From contig NZ_CP087952.1 of NCBI RefSeq assembly GCF_028752835.1, forward strand, positions 2,027,041 through 2,091,040: a DNA stretch of 64,000 bases, written 5' to 3'. The DNA comes from Desulfosarcina sp. BuS5 (GTDB lineage: Bacteria > Desulfobacterota > Desulfobacteria > Desulfobacterales > BuS5). A program made the translations under genes and the position numbers. The notes beneath the pieces were generated by a model that did not search any database, was not told the origin of the DNA, and saw nothing but the letters and a program-made list of their open reading frames with translations. Below are positions 45,196-54,251 of the stretch, piece after piece. The first letter of the stretch is position 1; each line of letters begins with the position of its first letter.

Positions 45196-46770
45196 TCATA
45201 ATTTTTCCCAGCAGATTTCTTCCGAGTCGAACATAGGCCCATCCGTACAGACGCGCGAGTATTCCTCCCGGTTATCCTTTATTGTTCTGCAGACGCATGA
45301 CATGCAGACTCCGATGCCGCATCCCATCCTTTTTTCAAGGAGAACTTTCATCGGAATCTTGAATTTATCAATAATCTTTTTTAAAGCCGTAATCATAGGT
45401 TTAGGCCCGCAAGTGATAATCATTATCTTTTTATGAGATTTCAGCTTTCCAAGATATGCTTTATACTGTTCAGTTATAAAGCCATTATGGAGGTTACTTT
45501 CTGAAATTTTATTCATGATTAATTTTTTATCGATTCTATTTTCGGAAGATAAGAATATTTCACCGGACTTAAGACCGATTTTTGACAATTCGTCAATATA
45601 AACAAGAGCATGCTCTGTTTTCGACGCAAATGTTTTTGCAAAAGGAGCCGATTTTATTAAGGTCTCAATTTTGTCTATACCTAAAAAAGCTTTTATATTA
45701 TAAGAATAAAACTTTAGCGCCTGCCCAAAAAAAACAAGAGGTGCCATTCCAACGCCTCCACCCACAAGATGTATTTCTTCAATACCGTTTAATCGCCAGG
45801 ATACAGGATTTTCGGGTTTCCCAAGAGGCCCCAGCATCTTTATCCGTTCGCCTTTCTTGATTTCCTTTAACTCATTGGTCCCTGTGCCGTCTGGAATAAG
45901 CTTATATAAAATTTCAAACTCATGGGGAAAAAGAGTATGGCTTATTTCTGCAAGATCCGGTGGAAGAGATAGATGTTTTAAATAATTCAGCTTAAAATAT
46001 TTGTAATAGCAGCGATGGATACCAAAAGGCCTTTTTAAAAAAGATTTACGTTTGAAATTTTTGTTCGTCAAATCGACTGAACGATAAGTGGAACGAAACC
46101 GGGGATTATTATAATGATTAAAATCTACTTGCGTTCTTTTGCCGACCGGGAGAGTATCTACCATGACAAACTGTCCGGGGAGTATCCTATCCAGACCTGT
46201 TGCTTTGAATTTCAGGATATAGTGTTCAGGATTTTTTCCATATCCGACTGGAGAATTACTGATAATTTCCGCTGTGAAATGTTTTATGCTTCTTTTTAAG
46301 TGGGCTTTATTATTTTTTTTATGAAATTTAGCCGGTATAAAATCGGGATCAACTTTATCGATCTGTTCGGCTTTTTTTTCAAGCTCTTCAAAGGAGATAA
46401 AGAATCCCCTTTGCCAGTTTTCCGCCCATTCCAGGGTCCTGAATTTATTCATCTCTTCAGAAGACGGGAAGAGCATGTAATATAAAATATTGAACGATTC
46501 CTTATCCGCTGCACTAATCTCCGCTGATAACTTTTTAAAAAGTTTTTCTCGATCCTTGTCATAATACGAAAAAAAGATTGTGCGGCCATCAGGATTATGC
46601 GCCATAAAATCAAAAGCGCCCGCAGCCCGGGATAGCGTAGGATAATTTTTGGGTGGGGTGTACCCGGAGCATTCAGTAGTAATAATATAACCGTACTGCT
46701 GCAAAATTCTGCTAAGGAATAAAAAAGTTTTTTCTTTATAGGTGCTCTGCTCGGTCTCTTTTTTCATCAT
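45196..46770 (-). CDS. PyrK-like NAD(P)H-dependent flavin/[2Fe-2S] oxidoreductase with large N-terminal extension
   Basis: 524 aa. The C-terminal ~330 residues follow the dihydroorotate dehydrogenase electron-transfer subunit pattern: FAD-binding LPGQFVMVDTLP, NAD-binding LVGGGVGMAPLVF, IITCGPKPM, and the terminal [2Fe-2S] motif RMGCGIGVCMSCVC with a later Cys. Two things are odd: a ~170-residue unrecognised N-terminal extension, and ~90 extra residues between the flavin segment and the KMLGPLGKPF-like loop. No pyrD is adjacent, so the partner is unknown. Confidence 0.8.
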   Translation of the reverse strand: MMKKETEQSTYKEKTFLFLSRILQQYGYIITTECSGYTPPKNYPTLSRAAGAFDFMAHNPDGRTIFFSYYDKDREKLFKKLSAEISAADKESFNILYYMLFPSSEEMNKFRTLEWAENWQRGFFISFEELEKKAEQIDKVDPDFIPAKFHKKNNKAHLKRSIKHFTAEIISNSPVGYGKNPEHYILKFKATGLDRILPGQFVMVDTLPVGKRTQVDFNHYNNPRFRSTYRSVDLTNKNFKRKSFLKRPFGIHRCYYKYFKLNYLKHLSLPPDLAEISHTLFPHEFEILYKLIPDGTGTNELKEIKKGERIKMLGPLGKPENPVSWRLNGIEEIHLVGGGVGMAPLVFFGQALKFYSYNIKAFLGIDKIETLIKSAPFAKTFASKTEHALVYIDELSKIGLKSGEIFLSSENRIDKKLIMNKISESNLHNGFITEQYKAYLGKLKSHKKIMIITCGPKPMITALKKIIDKFKIPMKVLLEKRMGCGIGVCMSCVCRTIKDNREEYSRVCTDGPMFDSEEICWEKL

Positions 46771-46910
46771 ATAAGTATTGCCGATTTATGAAAAATTCGG
46801 GCTAACCTGTTATTTTTAAAATCTATAATAAAGACTTAACAACTACTATTACCATATGCTATGGGTATGTTAAACACCTAAATATCAGGAACGTTGACAA
46901 AATAACTTGT

Positions 46911-48026
46911 ATGGATGAAGTACAAATTACAATAATCGGCGCGGGGGTAATCGGCTTGGCAATAGCTGCAAGGCTCTCTGCCAACTATGATAATATTGTT
47001 GTTCTGGATCAAAATTGTCGTTTCGGCATGGATACTTCAAGCCGAAACAGTGAAGTGATTCATTCAGGTATTTACTACAGGCCCGGTTCCTTAAAGGCGT
47101 CTCTATGCTTGCAGGGCGCTGAGATGCTTTATAGTACATGCAAAGAATTTTCCGTTCCTCACAAAAAAATCGGTAAATTAATAGTAGCCCGAAATCAAAA
47201 CGAACAAAAGACTTTGGAGGTACTTTTTGAAAACGGAATTAAAAATGGAGTCAACGGGTTAGAATTTATTGATAAAAAAGATATCCAGACCATGGAACCG
47301 AATGTTAATGCAATCAGCGCTATATATTCTTCCAATACCGGTATTGTCAACTCCCACGGGCTGATGCAGCTCTTTATCAGCCAGGCTGAGTCTAATCAGG
47401 TTATGTTTGCTTATAACTCCAAAGTAATTTCATTAAAAAAACAGGATAAAGGCTTTATAATCGGAATTGAACAGGGTGGGTATAAATTTAAATCAAAGAT
47501 AGTTATAAACGCGGCCGGACTTTTTGCGGATAAAATTGCATCATTGGCAGGAATTGATGTTGTCAAAAACAATTACCGCCTTTTTTATTGCAAGGGTTCA
47601 TATTTCTTTTATGGTAAGCGCTCTCCAATAAACATGCTGGTATATCCTGTGCCGCAGAATAGCCTGACAGGGCTCGGCGTACATGCCACCCTCGATCTTG
47701 GGAAACGTCTTCGTTTTGGGCCTGATACGGAGTATGTTGACAGTCTGGATTATAAAGTAGATAAGAGAAAGTTAAATTCATTCTATAGTTCCATCTCCGA
47801 AATAATAAAAGGCCTTGACAAAGATGCCTTTGCTCCTGATATGGCCGGGATTCGACCTAAATTATCAGGCCCCAAAGAAAAAGCAAGAGATTTTATAATA
47901 AATGATGAAAGGGACAAAGGACTCTATGGGCTGATAAACCTGATAGGGATTGAGTCCCCCGGACTTACAAGCAGCCCTGCCATAGCATTGAAGGTGGAAA
48001 GGATGGTAAAGGAGTTGTGCCTGTAA
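46911..48026 (+). CDS. FAD-dependent oxidoreductase, L-2-hydroxyglutarate oxidase (LhgO)-like
   Basis: 371 aa. N-terminal dinucleotide motif ITIIGAGVIGLAIAARLS, SSRNSEVIHSGIYY (typical of the LhgO/DAO family), KGSYFFYG, and a C-terminal GIESPGLTSSPAIA. Family members oxidise L-2-hydroxyglutarate or related 2-hydroxyacids to the quinone pool. Genomic context does not test the substrate. Divergent from the PyrK-like gene. Confidence 0.87.
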   Translation: MDEVQITIIGAGVIGLAIAARLSANYDNIVVLDQNCRFGMDTSSRNSEVIHSGIYYRPGSLKASLCLQGAEMLYSTCKEFSVPHKKIGKLIVARNQNEQKTLEVLFENGIKNGVNGLEFIDKKDIQTMEPNVNAISAIYSSNTGIVNSHGLMQLFISQAESNQVMFAYNSKVISLKKQDKGFIIGIEQGGYKFKSKIVINAAGLFADKIASLAGIDVVKNNYRLFYCKGSYFFYGKRSPINMLVYPVPQNSLTGLGVHATLDLGKRLRFGPDTEYVDSLDYKVDKRKLNSFYSSISEIIKGLDKDAFAPDMAGIRPKLSGPKEKARDFIINDERDKGLYGLINLIGIESPGLTSSPAIALKVERMVKELCL

Positions 48027-48071
48027 AATTATTTATGTGACGGTCTTGTTTGGTGGTATATAGATGGTTTG

Positions 48072-48147
48072 TGGTGGAGATGAGGGGGCTCGAACCCCTG
48101 ACCTCGGCATTGCGAACGCCGCACTCTCCCAGCTGAGCTACATCCCC
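48072..48147 (-). tRNA. tRNA-Ala (anticodon CGC)
   Basis: 76 nt with encoded CCA. Acceptor GGGGATG/CATCTCC, D arm AGCTGGGA, anticodon loop TTCGCAA giving CGC, T loop TTCGAGC. Reads GCG codons. Confidence 0.95.
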
Positions 48148-48276
48148 ACGTAAAAATTGTTTACATATCAAATCATAACTGACTGGTCAATTGATAAAAT
48201 CGATGGCGCCTTAAAAAGTTTCACTTAACCAGTACTTTGTCACTATTTGGATTAAAATTTAACAAAGGATAATCAC

Positions 48277-49413
48277 ATGAAGGAGCCGAAAGTAAAAAAA
48301 GTTGTGCGCAAAATCTTTGAGCCTTCGGATGTTCAGATTAATGGGAACAGACCATGGGATATCCGGATACATAACCACAATTTTTATGAAAGGGTCTTAT
48401 CAGGAGGTTCTCTTGCCCTGGGAGAAAGTTACATGGATGGCTGGTGGGATTGTGAATCCCTTGATCAATTCTTTGAAAGAATCCTGGAAGATAAGTTGGA
48501 CAAGAAAATAAAAGTAAATACGAAACAATTCCTGTGGGCCATGCTCAAGGCAAAAATACTGAATGCTCAAAAAAAATCAAAAGCCTATATCATTGGTGAG
48601 CGGCATTATGACATCGGAAATAATCTTTTCTTTGTTATGTTAGACAAAGGGCTAAACTATTCTTGTGGGTATTGGGAAAAAGCGAAAACACTGGATAAGG
48701 CACAGGAAGACAAGTTGGACTTAATTTGTCGAAAAATAGGGTTAAGATCCGGTATGAAGGTTTTAGATATTGGGTGTGGCTGGGGTGGTTTTGCAAAATA
48801 CGCGGCTGAAAAATATGGCGCAAATATACATGGCATAACAGTGTCCCGGGAGCAGGTGAAATGTGCCAAAAAATTCTGCCAAGGGCTTGATGTTAAAATC
48901 GAACTAAAGGATTATCGGGAGTTAAAAGAAAAATTCGATTGCATTGTTTCTATAGGCATGTTCGAACATGTGGGGTGCGGAAACTACAGGACTTTTATGA
49001 AAGTTGTCCACCAATGTTTAAAAGCAGATGGCCTTTTTTTGTTGCATACGATAGCTGGAAACAATTCTGTGAATTCAACAGATCCTTGGATTAATAAGTA
49101 TATTTTTCCAAATTCAATGCTGCCGTCTGCAAAACAGATCACCTCGGCAACCGAGGGATTGTTTGTGCTCGAGGATTGGCATAGCTTTGGGCAATATTAT
49201 GACAAAACTTTGATGGCCTGGTACAACAATTTCATAGAAAATTGGACCAAAATAAAAGATGAATATGATGAGCGGTTTTATCGTATGTGGACATATTATC
49301 TTCTTTCATGTGCGGGGAGTTTCAGGGCAAGCAGGAATCGGTTGTGGCAGATTGTGTTATCAAAAAAAGGGATAAAAGGAGGTTATCGGTGTAGGGGACA
49401 ATTATTCGCCTGA
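48277..49413 (+). CDS. cfa: Cyclopropane-fatty-acyl-phospholipid synthase
   Basis: 378 aa. LALGESYMDGWWDCESLDQFFERIL at the N-terminus, YIGERHYDIGNNLF-like HYDIGN motif, LNYSCGYWEKAKTLDKAQEDKL, SAM site VLDIGCGWGGFAKYAAEKYG, IVSIGMFEHVG, and IFPNSMLPSAKQI. These follow CFA synthase order and length. It transfers a methylene group from SAM to membrane lipid double bonds. AAAGGA lies upstream of the ATG. Confidence 0.95.
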   Translation: MKEPKVKKVVRKIFEPSDVQINGNRPWDIRIHNHNFYERVLSGGSLALGESYMDGWWDCESLDQFFERILEDKLDKKIKVNTKQFLWAMLKAKILNAQKKSKAYIIGERHYDIGNNLFFVMLDKGLNYSCGYWEKAKTLDKAQEDKLDLICRKIGLRSGMKVLDIGCGWGGFAKYAAEKYGANIHGITVSREQVKCAKKFCQGLDVKIELKDYRELKEKFDCIVSIGMFEHVGCGNYRTFMKVVHQCLKADGLFLLHTIAGNNSVNSTDPWINKYIFPNSMLPSAKQITSATEGLFVLEDWHSFGQYYDKTLMAWYNNFIENWTKIKDEYDERFYRMWTYYLLSCAGSFRASRNRLWQIVLSKKGIKGGYRCRGQLFA

Positions 49414-49449
49414 TCAATTCTCAATCTAAGGGTACCAGGGGAAAATTGA

Positions 49450-50028
49450 TTATTTTTTAAGGTCATCCCCAACCGCAACAAAAACCACCTCTCCCTTTTC
49501 ATCCTCCCAGGTGGCAACAACAGGCAGCGCCTTGACAACTCCTTTTACCTTTTCTTCCTTCACCGAAAAGAATTGCGAAAGGAGCAGATACTTTTCTCCT
49601 TTTCCTGGAAGAGAAATACGTTCGTGATCTTCAAGGTATTCGACAGAGGATATGTGAATACCTTTTTTTAGGCCGAGCAAAAAACGTATGGCTTTAAGGC
49701 GGGCGATTTTTTCCGCCTTTACATATGAGTCCTGAATTCGCGCCGAGCCGATTGATATCAGGACTCTGCGAGTATCTCCAAGCATAAAACCTCGCACCCC
49801 TCCGGTTTCGCAAAAAACAGGCGAGGCGTAGAGAATCGAAAGGAAAGGCTCTTTGCCCTTAATATTTCGTATACACAAAGAGCTGTTCAGGCCCGTGCTT
49901 ACAGGCTGGAAACCCTTTTGACCGGAGGCCGTTATTATTTTTCCCACAGCAGCGTAAAAGGTTGCGTGATCTTTTGACCACCAAGTGCCGATTGTTGGAA
50001 GTTGTTCGATTTTTAAAGTGGACCCCAT
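49450..50028 (-). pseudogene. 5'-truncated gene, LPP20-like hypothetical, now starting inside an IS3-family end
   Basis: The 192-codon frame begins ATG GGG TCC A, which is the terminal sequence of the IS3-type remnant (50019-50028), so native sequence starts only at 50018. The protein contains IQDSYVKAEKIARLKAIRFLLG, a helix pattern seen in LPP20/flagellar-type periplasmic proteins (weak resemblance), and a beta-rich C-terminus. The original N-terminus, presumably with an export signal given its neighbours, is lost. It was probably the last gene of the operon starting at 53046. Confidence 0.7.
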
Positions 50029-50941
50029 GTCAAGACCGATTTTGTTATTTTTTAAGCTACATTTTCGATCCTATTTGGGAACGAAAAAGTGCCAATCTTT
50101 TTGTTAAATTCAATCTTCTTTGACCTTACTGTCAGCAAAGTCTTGAAATTTGATTTTGCCCTGGTATAATACCGCTGCCAGCTCGGAGGAGATGGCAATG
50201 CTGGGAAGCATTGCCTGAGCGTCGCGCTGGTGACTGAAGCATGGGAGGCGGGTGTCGGCTGATGCTCTGACATCGCCTTTCATATTTCCCCCATGCTTTG
50301 GTCCCTATGCGTTAAATCCCGAGGGCTTGGGGGCTGGTCCCCAATCCAATAAGATAGAATTCTTTTTAATTTTCAGCGGATTTCCCCCAATAGATAAACT
50401 CAGGGGTCTTGTATTGCAATGCCTGATGAAGCCCCTCCTTATTATAAAATTTAAAATATTGCTTTAATGAACTTTTGGCCTCGGCTGGTAATAAAGGGCT
50501 CCCTTAGACACCTGCAACAACTCACATTGCTTGTTGATACTGATATCGGGGTGACCCATATCTATCAGGTGTCTACGGTCAGGAACGGATTGTCTCAACC
50601 TTTTTTTAGCCAGTCATTCTCTACTTCGAGTTGACCGATCTTTTGGTATAGGACTTCTATCAATTTTTGATCATCATTTCCCTTCTTCTTTGTTGTCGAA
50701 AGGATTCCTGGTAATCTTTCTATGGCCTCCTTTTTCCATCTTGTGAGCAGTGAGCGATGAATCTCATACTTAGATGATAATTCTGCTACTGTCTCCTGTT
50801 CTTTCATAACATCAACGACAACTTTGGTTTTAAATTTTCCACTGTAATTTTTTCTCATGGACCTCCTTTTCTGGTGTCAAATTGAACCTGCCTTTACCAC
50901 TTGTTTTGTAGCTTAGCAACTGGTTCAAATTTTGGGGTCCA
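50019..50941 (-). mobile_element. Decayed IS3-family element
   Basis: Inverted ends TGGACCCC at both borders (50941 on the - strand, 50019 on the + strand). orfA is present, but orfB is reduced to its first ~45 codons fused out of frame at the GTTCATTAAAG junction (~50470) to its last ~35 codons (SLKQYFKFYNKEGLHQALQ), so most of the catalytic region is deleted. No target repeat is evident. Confidence 0.8.
50595..50858 (-). CDS. IS3-family OrfA (helix-turn-helix protein) in the decayed element
   Basis: 87 aa. RKNYSGKFKTKVVVDVMKEQETVAELSSKYEIHRSLLTRWKKEA is the IS3-group OrfA DNA-binding region (shown over its length at the gene start), ending in the leucine-zipper-like LIEVLYQKIGQLEVENDWLKK. 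It ends where the orfB fusion would normally shift frame. Non-functional for transposition without orfB. Confidence 0.85.
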   Translation of the reverse strand: MRKNYSGKFKTKVVVDVMKEQETVAELSSKYEIHRSLLTRWKKEAIERLPGILSTTKKKGNDDQKLIEVLYQKIGQLEVENDWLKKG

Positions 50942-50967
50942 TTATAGTTCACTTCGGATCCTGTTGA

Positions 50968-51171
50968 TCAGATAAAAATAGAGAGCAAAAAGAACTCCAA
51001 AAGGAACAAAGGAACAATAGATAATTTAAGGTGCCGGTAGACTGCAGCCAGGGGATGTAGAAGCCAGTCCGGGGAAGCGGTAATCGTGATCATGCCGCTG
51101 AAAACCCCGGCACAGATAAACAAAAAGCTCCAGAATATTGAAAGAATTAAAACAGTAAATATGGACCGCAT
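50968..51171 (-). CDS. Small two-helix membrane protein (unknown)
   Basis: 67 aa from ATG 51171, chosen for AAAGG 8 nt upstream; a longer frame to 51222 would overlap the preceding gene by 40 bp. Two hydrophobic segments: FTVLILSIFWSFLFICAGVF and LSIVPLFLLEFFLLSIFI. No recognised domain. It lies 11 bp after the previous gene and 26 bp before the IS3 remnant, so it belongs to the interrupted operon. Confidence 0.65.
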   Translation of the reverse strand: MRSIFTVLILSIFWSFLFICAGVFSGMITITASPDWLLHPLAAVYRHLKLSIVPLFLLEFFLLSIFI

Positions 51172-51182
51172 AAGACTTGCCT

Positions 51183-51773
51183 TTATGGTTGATTTTGGCT
51201 GGTTTTGTGAAGATCCGAACACATCCTTTCAAGCTCTTTTTCAGCCGACTCAATTTCGCTATTCATAAGAATTATCCCTTTTGCAATAAACCCGATTTTT
51301 TTCAGCTCCATTTCCCTGGTAAATTCCAACCGGATTTTATCGCAATCACCAGCGCCTTCAATGTTCTGCAGGGTGACGAAATTTTTCCAGAAGCTCATTT
51401 TTAAAAATCTTTGAACCCTCTCTTCATCAAGTCCTTCCTCTTCCTTTAAAAATTTTTTGAACTGCTCTTCAATATCAGCCGTCCCTTCTTCAACCGCGGC
51501 CCGCAAAAAACCGGCTGCGTTTTCAAAAACAATCTTTTGCCGGTCTGTTTTAGGTATAGGTTCAGGTTCAGGCAAAGGTTCAAGATTATCCTCAACCGGT
51601 GTTTTCAGTATGGTATCCTGAACTTTGTGAAAAACAGCTTCCGCTTTTTTAATTTCCGTTTTCAACGGTTCCATATCATTTTTTTTAAAACTGATAATCC
51701 CTGTTAAAACAAGGATCAGACAAATAACCGCAGCCAGAACAGATGATATAATTATGGCAGACGGAATTTTCAT
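51183..51773 (-). CDS. Membrane-anchored hypothetical protein with Pro/Glu linker
   Basis: 196 aa. One N-terminal transmembrane helix (AIIISSVLAAVICLILVLTG), a linker of PEP repeats (LEPLPEPEPIPK, ~67-78), then a charged, helical periplasmic-type domain with FLKEEEGLDEERVQRFLKM. Single-pass topology suggests the domain lies outside the cytoplasm. Function not recognised. Spacing to the neighbours (34 and 11 bp) implies one transcript. Confidence 0.7.
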   Translation of the reverse strand: MKIPSAIIISSVLAAVICLILVLTGIISFKKNDMEPLKTEIKKAEAVFHKVQDTILKTPVEDNLEPLPEPEPIPKTDRQKIVFENAAGFLRAAVEEGTADIEEQFKKFLKEEEGLDEERVQRFLKMSFWKNFVTLQNIEGAGDCDKIRLEFTREMELKKIGFIAKGIILMNSEIESAEKELERMCSDLHKTSQNQP

Positions 51774-51807
51774 TCAATTCTCCAGGATGAATAGATAGAT
51801 GTTCAGG

Positions 51808-52368
51808 TCAATCAACTTCATGACAGACCGCCCACATGGTGTTGTAAACATACATTGCATTTAAAAAATGAGCGTCGGGATTTCCCTGTTGGCAGGCTGC
51901 AAAACCTTCCTGTTTGAGCCTGTATTCCTTTTCAATATTCTTTTTTATATCGACCAGCTTGTTACAGCATTGTTCTATGGAATCCACAGACGGCAAGCTG
52001 ACGAACTGCGCTGAGAAATAAGAGTTCCACAGATTTTTTACCAAATCCGGCGGCACCTTGCCGGTATGGTTTAATGGCGATACAAAATTATTCCAGATAA
52101 TATCGGCATTTTCAGGCGCTGCGCTGTTTTTGCATTGCTCCACAAGCTTTGCAAAAATTTTTTCGAATAATTCCTGATTATAAGGATTGCTGTTTACTAC
52201 CTCAATAGCCTGGCGGCAGGCGACTTCCGGTTTAAAGGAATCGATTTGTGAAATCATGGTTAAGGGGGGCGGAGAGTCTGCTCCTCTATTTGTCAATTTT
52301 TTTATTCCTGCGCATCCTGAAGCAAGGATGCAGATAAGTGCAACTATAAGTATTGTTATTTTTTTCAT
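51808..52368 (-). CDS. Putative lipoprotein (unknown)
   Basis: 186 aa. Lipoprotein signal with lipobox LASGC at residues 16-20, so Cys20 would be lipidated. The mature part has six to seven further cysteines, including ACRQAIEVV, EQCKNSAA, EQCCNKLVD and FAACQQG, and a tetratricopeptide-like helical look, but no confident repeat. Function not recognised. Starts 6 bp after the preceding frame. Confidence 0.75.
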   Translation of the reverse strand: MKKITILIVALICILASGCAGIKKLTNRGADSPPPLTMISQIDSFKPEVACRQAIEVVNSNPYNQELFEKIFAKLVEQCKNSAAPENADIIWNNFVSPLNHTGKVPPDLVKNLWNSYFSAQFVSLPSVDSIEQCCNKLVDIKKNIEKEYRLKQEGFAACQQGNPDAHFLNAMYVYNTMWAVCHEVD

Positions 52369-52373
52369 TATAT

Positions 52374-53046
52374 TTATCCTCCTTGTCTGAAATATGACCA
52401 GAGATTATAATCGGGGTTTAAACCCGCCGACTTTTTTTCCTTTAAAACCGGCGATGCAGGCATATTTTTTTTGCGGTAATATTCTATTACTTTAGCATTC
52501 GGCCTGGCTGAAAGACCTGCCCCGGTGTACTGCAACCCAAGTACCTGCGGCATTGCGCTGACAGCTTTTGTGGCATTGAAAATGATTTCGCCGTATTCAC
52601 GCTGGGATTCTAAAATAAATTTTGCTTTTTCAAATTTTTCCGCCAGGTATCCGGCCCACAGCTTTTTTGTTAATGATTCGGTTGGCGGATCCGGCGCCTT
52701 GCTCATACCTGGCAGCCACATCCGGAAGGTAGTCAGACAGGCTTCCGTAAAGGAGTATACCGGTTTCACGCATCTGGGACGCCATCGACTTGCACGCGTC
52801 GCTGACATTTTCAGGGTCAAAATTTTCCCCTCCTCCGCAGGAGTTGCTCCAGGTTTCATATTGCGTATCGAATTTTTTCATAAGTTCGGTAATTTTGCGG
52901 GCCTTTGACGATGAAGCAAGCTGGCCGAGCTCGGAGCGGGTATTTGTTATCACCCTCTGGATAGCTACCCCTTCGCCTGTAATGCCCTCGGACGCCGTGC
53001 CGACAAGAAAAAAAATTGCGAAAAGAATAAAGCCTGTTTTTTTCAT
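52374..53046 (-). pseudogene. Exported hypothetical protein with homopolymer frameshift (two overlapping frames)
   Basis: Frame 1 (ATG 53046, ends 52630) starts with a signal peptide MKKTGFILFAIFFLVGTASE and runs through YETWSNSCGGG and LSDYLPDVAARYEQGAG. From ~52668 coding character moves to a second frame that ends at 52374 (LWAGYLAEKFEKAKFILESQ ... DYNLWSYFRQGG). The run of six T (52663-52668; A on the coding strand) would restore one ~223-aa protein if it were five. This could be a true frameshift, phase variation or a sequencing error. First gene of the operon 53046-49450. Confidence 0.6.
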
Positions 53047-53147
53047 TTTTCCCCTCCCTGGATATTAAACGTTAAAAAAATATTGGTTTTTAAAAGCTGT
53101 TTTTAAAGTATATTGACGGATAAATTGAAAAAATATTCAATTTTTTT

Positions 53148-53342
53148 GGCATCTTTCATTAATGCCCAAAAGTAGTTAACACTTTTTTTTAATGTCAGAA
53201 TTAGTATTTTACCGCAGGGTTCGCTGAAAACGCTGAGATATTACATTAAAAATCAAGTAGTTTTCTCTGCGTTTTTTGCGTTCTCGGCGGTAAAATTTAA
53301 TTTTTTATACAAAATAAATGTAAACTGAGAATGAAGGATGCC
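53148..53342. mobile_element. Miniature inverted-repeat element (copy 1) with 8-bp target duplication
   Basis: 195 bp. Ends GGCATCTTTCATT and AATGAAGGATGCC (12 of 13 complementary) are followed inward by AGTTAACACTTTT/ATGTAAACT-like subterminal repeats. The interior has a TTTTACCGC/GCGGTAAAAT palindrome and no coding capacity. Direct repeats ATTTTTTT at 53140-53147 and 53343-53350 mark insertion. Confidence 0.8.
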
Positions 53343-53370
53343 ATTTTTTTAAAATTAAGACGAGATATCT

Positions 53371-53397
53371 TTCCCCACGCTACATCGTGGAAATGCA
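53371..53397. repeat. REP-like hairpin
   Basis: CCACG (53375-53379) pairs with CGTGG (53386-53390). The context TTCCCCACGCTACATCGTGG resembles the GTTCCCACGC palindromes at 11.8 and 59.6 kb. Confidence 0.55.
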
Positions 53398-53599
53398 TAA
53401 ATAACAAGATCATGATATGATGCCAATTTTGCCATGTCAATAATGTTGCATATCTGGTAAAATTATTTATCAGCTTGATATTGTGCCTATTTTCAAGGCA
53501 AAAAATTGTTAAAGGAACACTTATATTAACTTTTTATAAGTACTCAGCATTATAAGTAAAATTAAATAATTTTCTTAAATAATTTTCTGGGAGATATGC

Positions 53600-54229
53600 A
53601 TGCAAGTTATACAGATAGGCTTAACACCTATGGATACTTTCTGTTATATTTTAGGTGACGAGGCGACAAAGAGCTGTGCTCTTATAGATCCTGCTTTTGA
53701 GACAAAAAAAATACTCGATATGGTAAAAAAAGCCGGATATCGCGTGACCCACCTTATAAATACTCACTGTCATTCCGATCATACCGCCGGGAATGCAAAA
53801 ATCATTGCGGCAACAGGCGCCAGGCTGCTGATACATTCAATCGATACCAAAGCCCTGGGTAGAATGTTAAACAGCGCTTTTTCAAGAATGCTGGGAGGCA
53901 AAGGTTCACCTGGGCCGGACGTCCTGCTTGAGGATGGTGATATTATCAATATCGGAGATTCGGAATTAAAAGTAATCCATACTCCCGGACATACCCCTGG
54001 AAGCATATGTATATATTTTGACGGAAATATTTTTACAGGGGATACTCTTTTTGTCGAGGCGGTGGGGATGACCGATTTGCCGGGAGGCTCAATAAAAACC
54101 CTGGGGGAGTCGATTCATAAAAAAATCTACACGCTTCCGGATGAGACAATAGTATGGCCCGGGCATGATTACGGCCCAATGAGGCATTCAACTGTTGGAT
54201 ATGAAAAGGCAAATAATCTCTTTACTTGA
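53600..54229 (+). CDS. Metallo-beta-lactamase-fold hydrolase (glyoxalase II-like)
   Basis: 209 aa. Metal motif HCHSDH at ~58-63, further ligands in HTPGHTPGS and the C-terminal PGHD. LGDEATKSCALIDPAF and TGDTLFVEAVGMTDLPGG fit the glyoxalase II/persulfide-dioxygenase-like branch. It lacks the C-terminal domain of true GloB. Likely a thioester or related hydrolase; substrate not determined. GGGAGA lies upstream of the ATG. Confidence 0.88.
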   Translation: MQVIQIGLTPMDTFCYILGDEATKSCALIDPAFETKKILDMVKKAGYRVTHLINTHCHSDHTAGNAKIIAATGARLLIHSIDTKALGRMLNSAFSRMLGGKGSPGPDVLLEDGDIINIGDSELKVIHTPGHTPGSICIYFDGNIFTGDTLFVEAVGMTDLPGGSIKTLGESIHKKIYTLPDETIVWPGHDYGPMRHSTVGYEKANNLFT

Positions 54230-54251
54230 ATAAATTATAGTTAATAGGTTA

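Larger units (their letters stand above)
53047..53599. other. Intergenic region between the exported-protein operon and the MBL gene
   Basis: 553 bp with no supported gene. It contains the 195-bp miniature element at 53148-53342 and a REP-like hairpin at 53371-53397. The rest is AT-rich and presumably carries promoters for both divergent neighbours. Confidence 0.7.
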
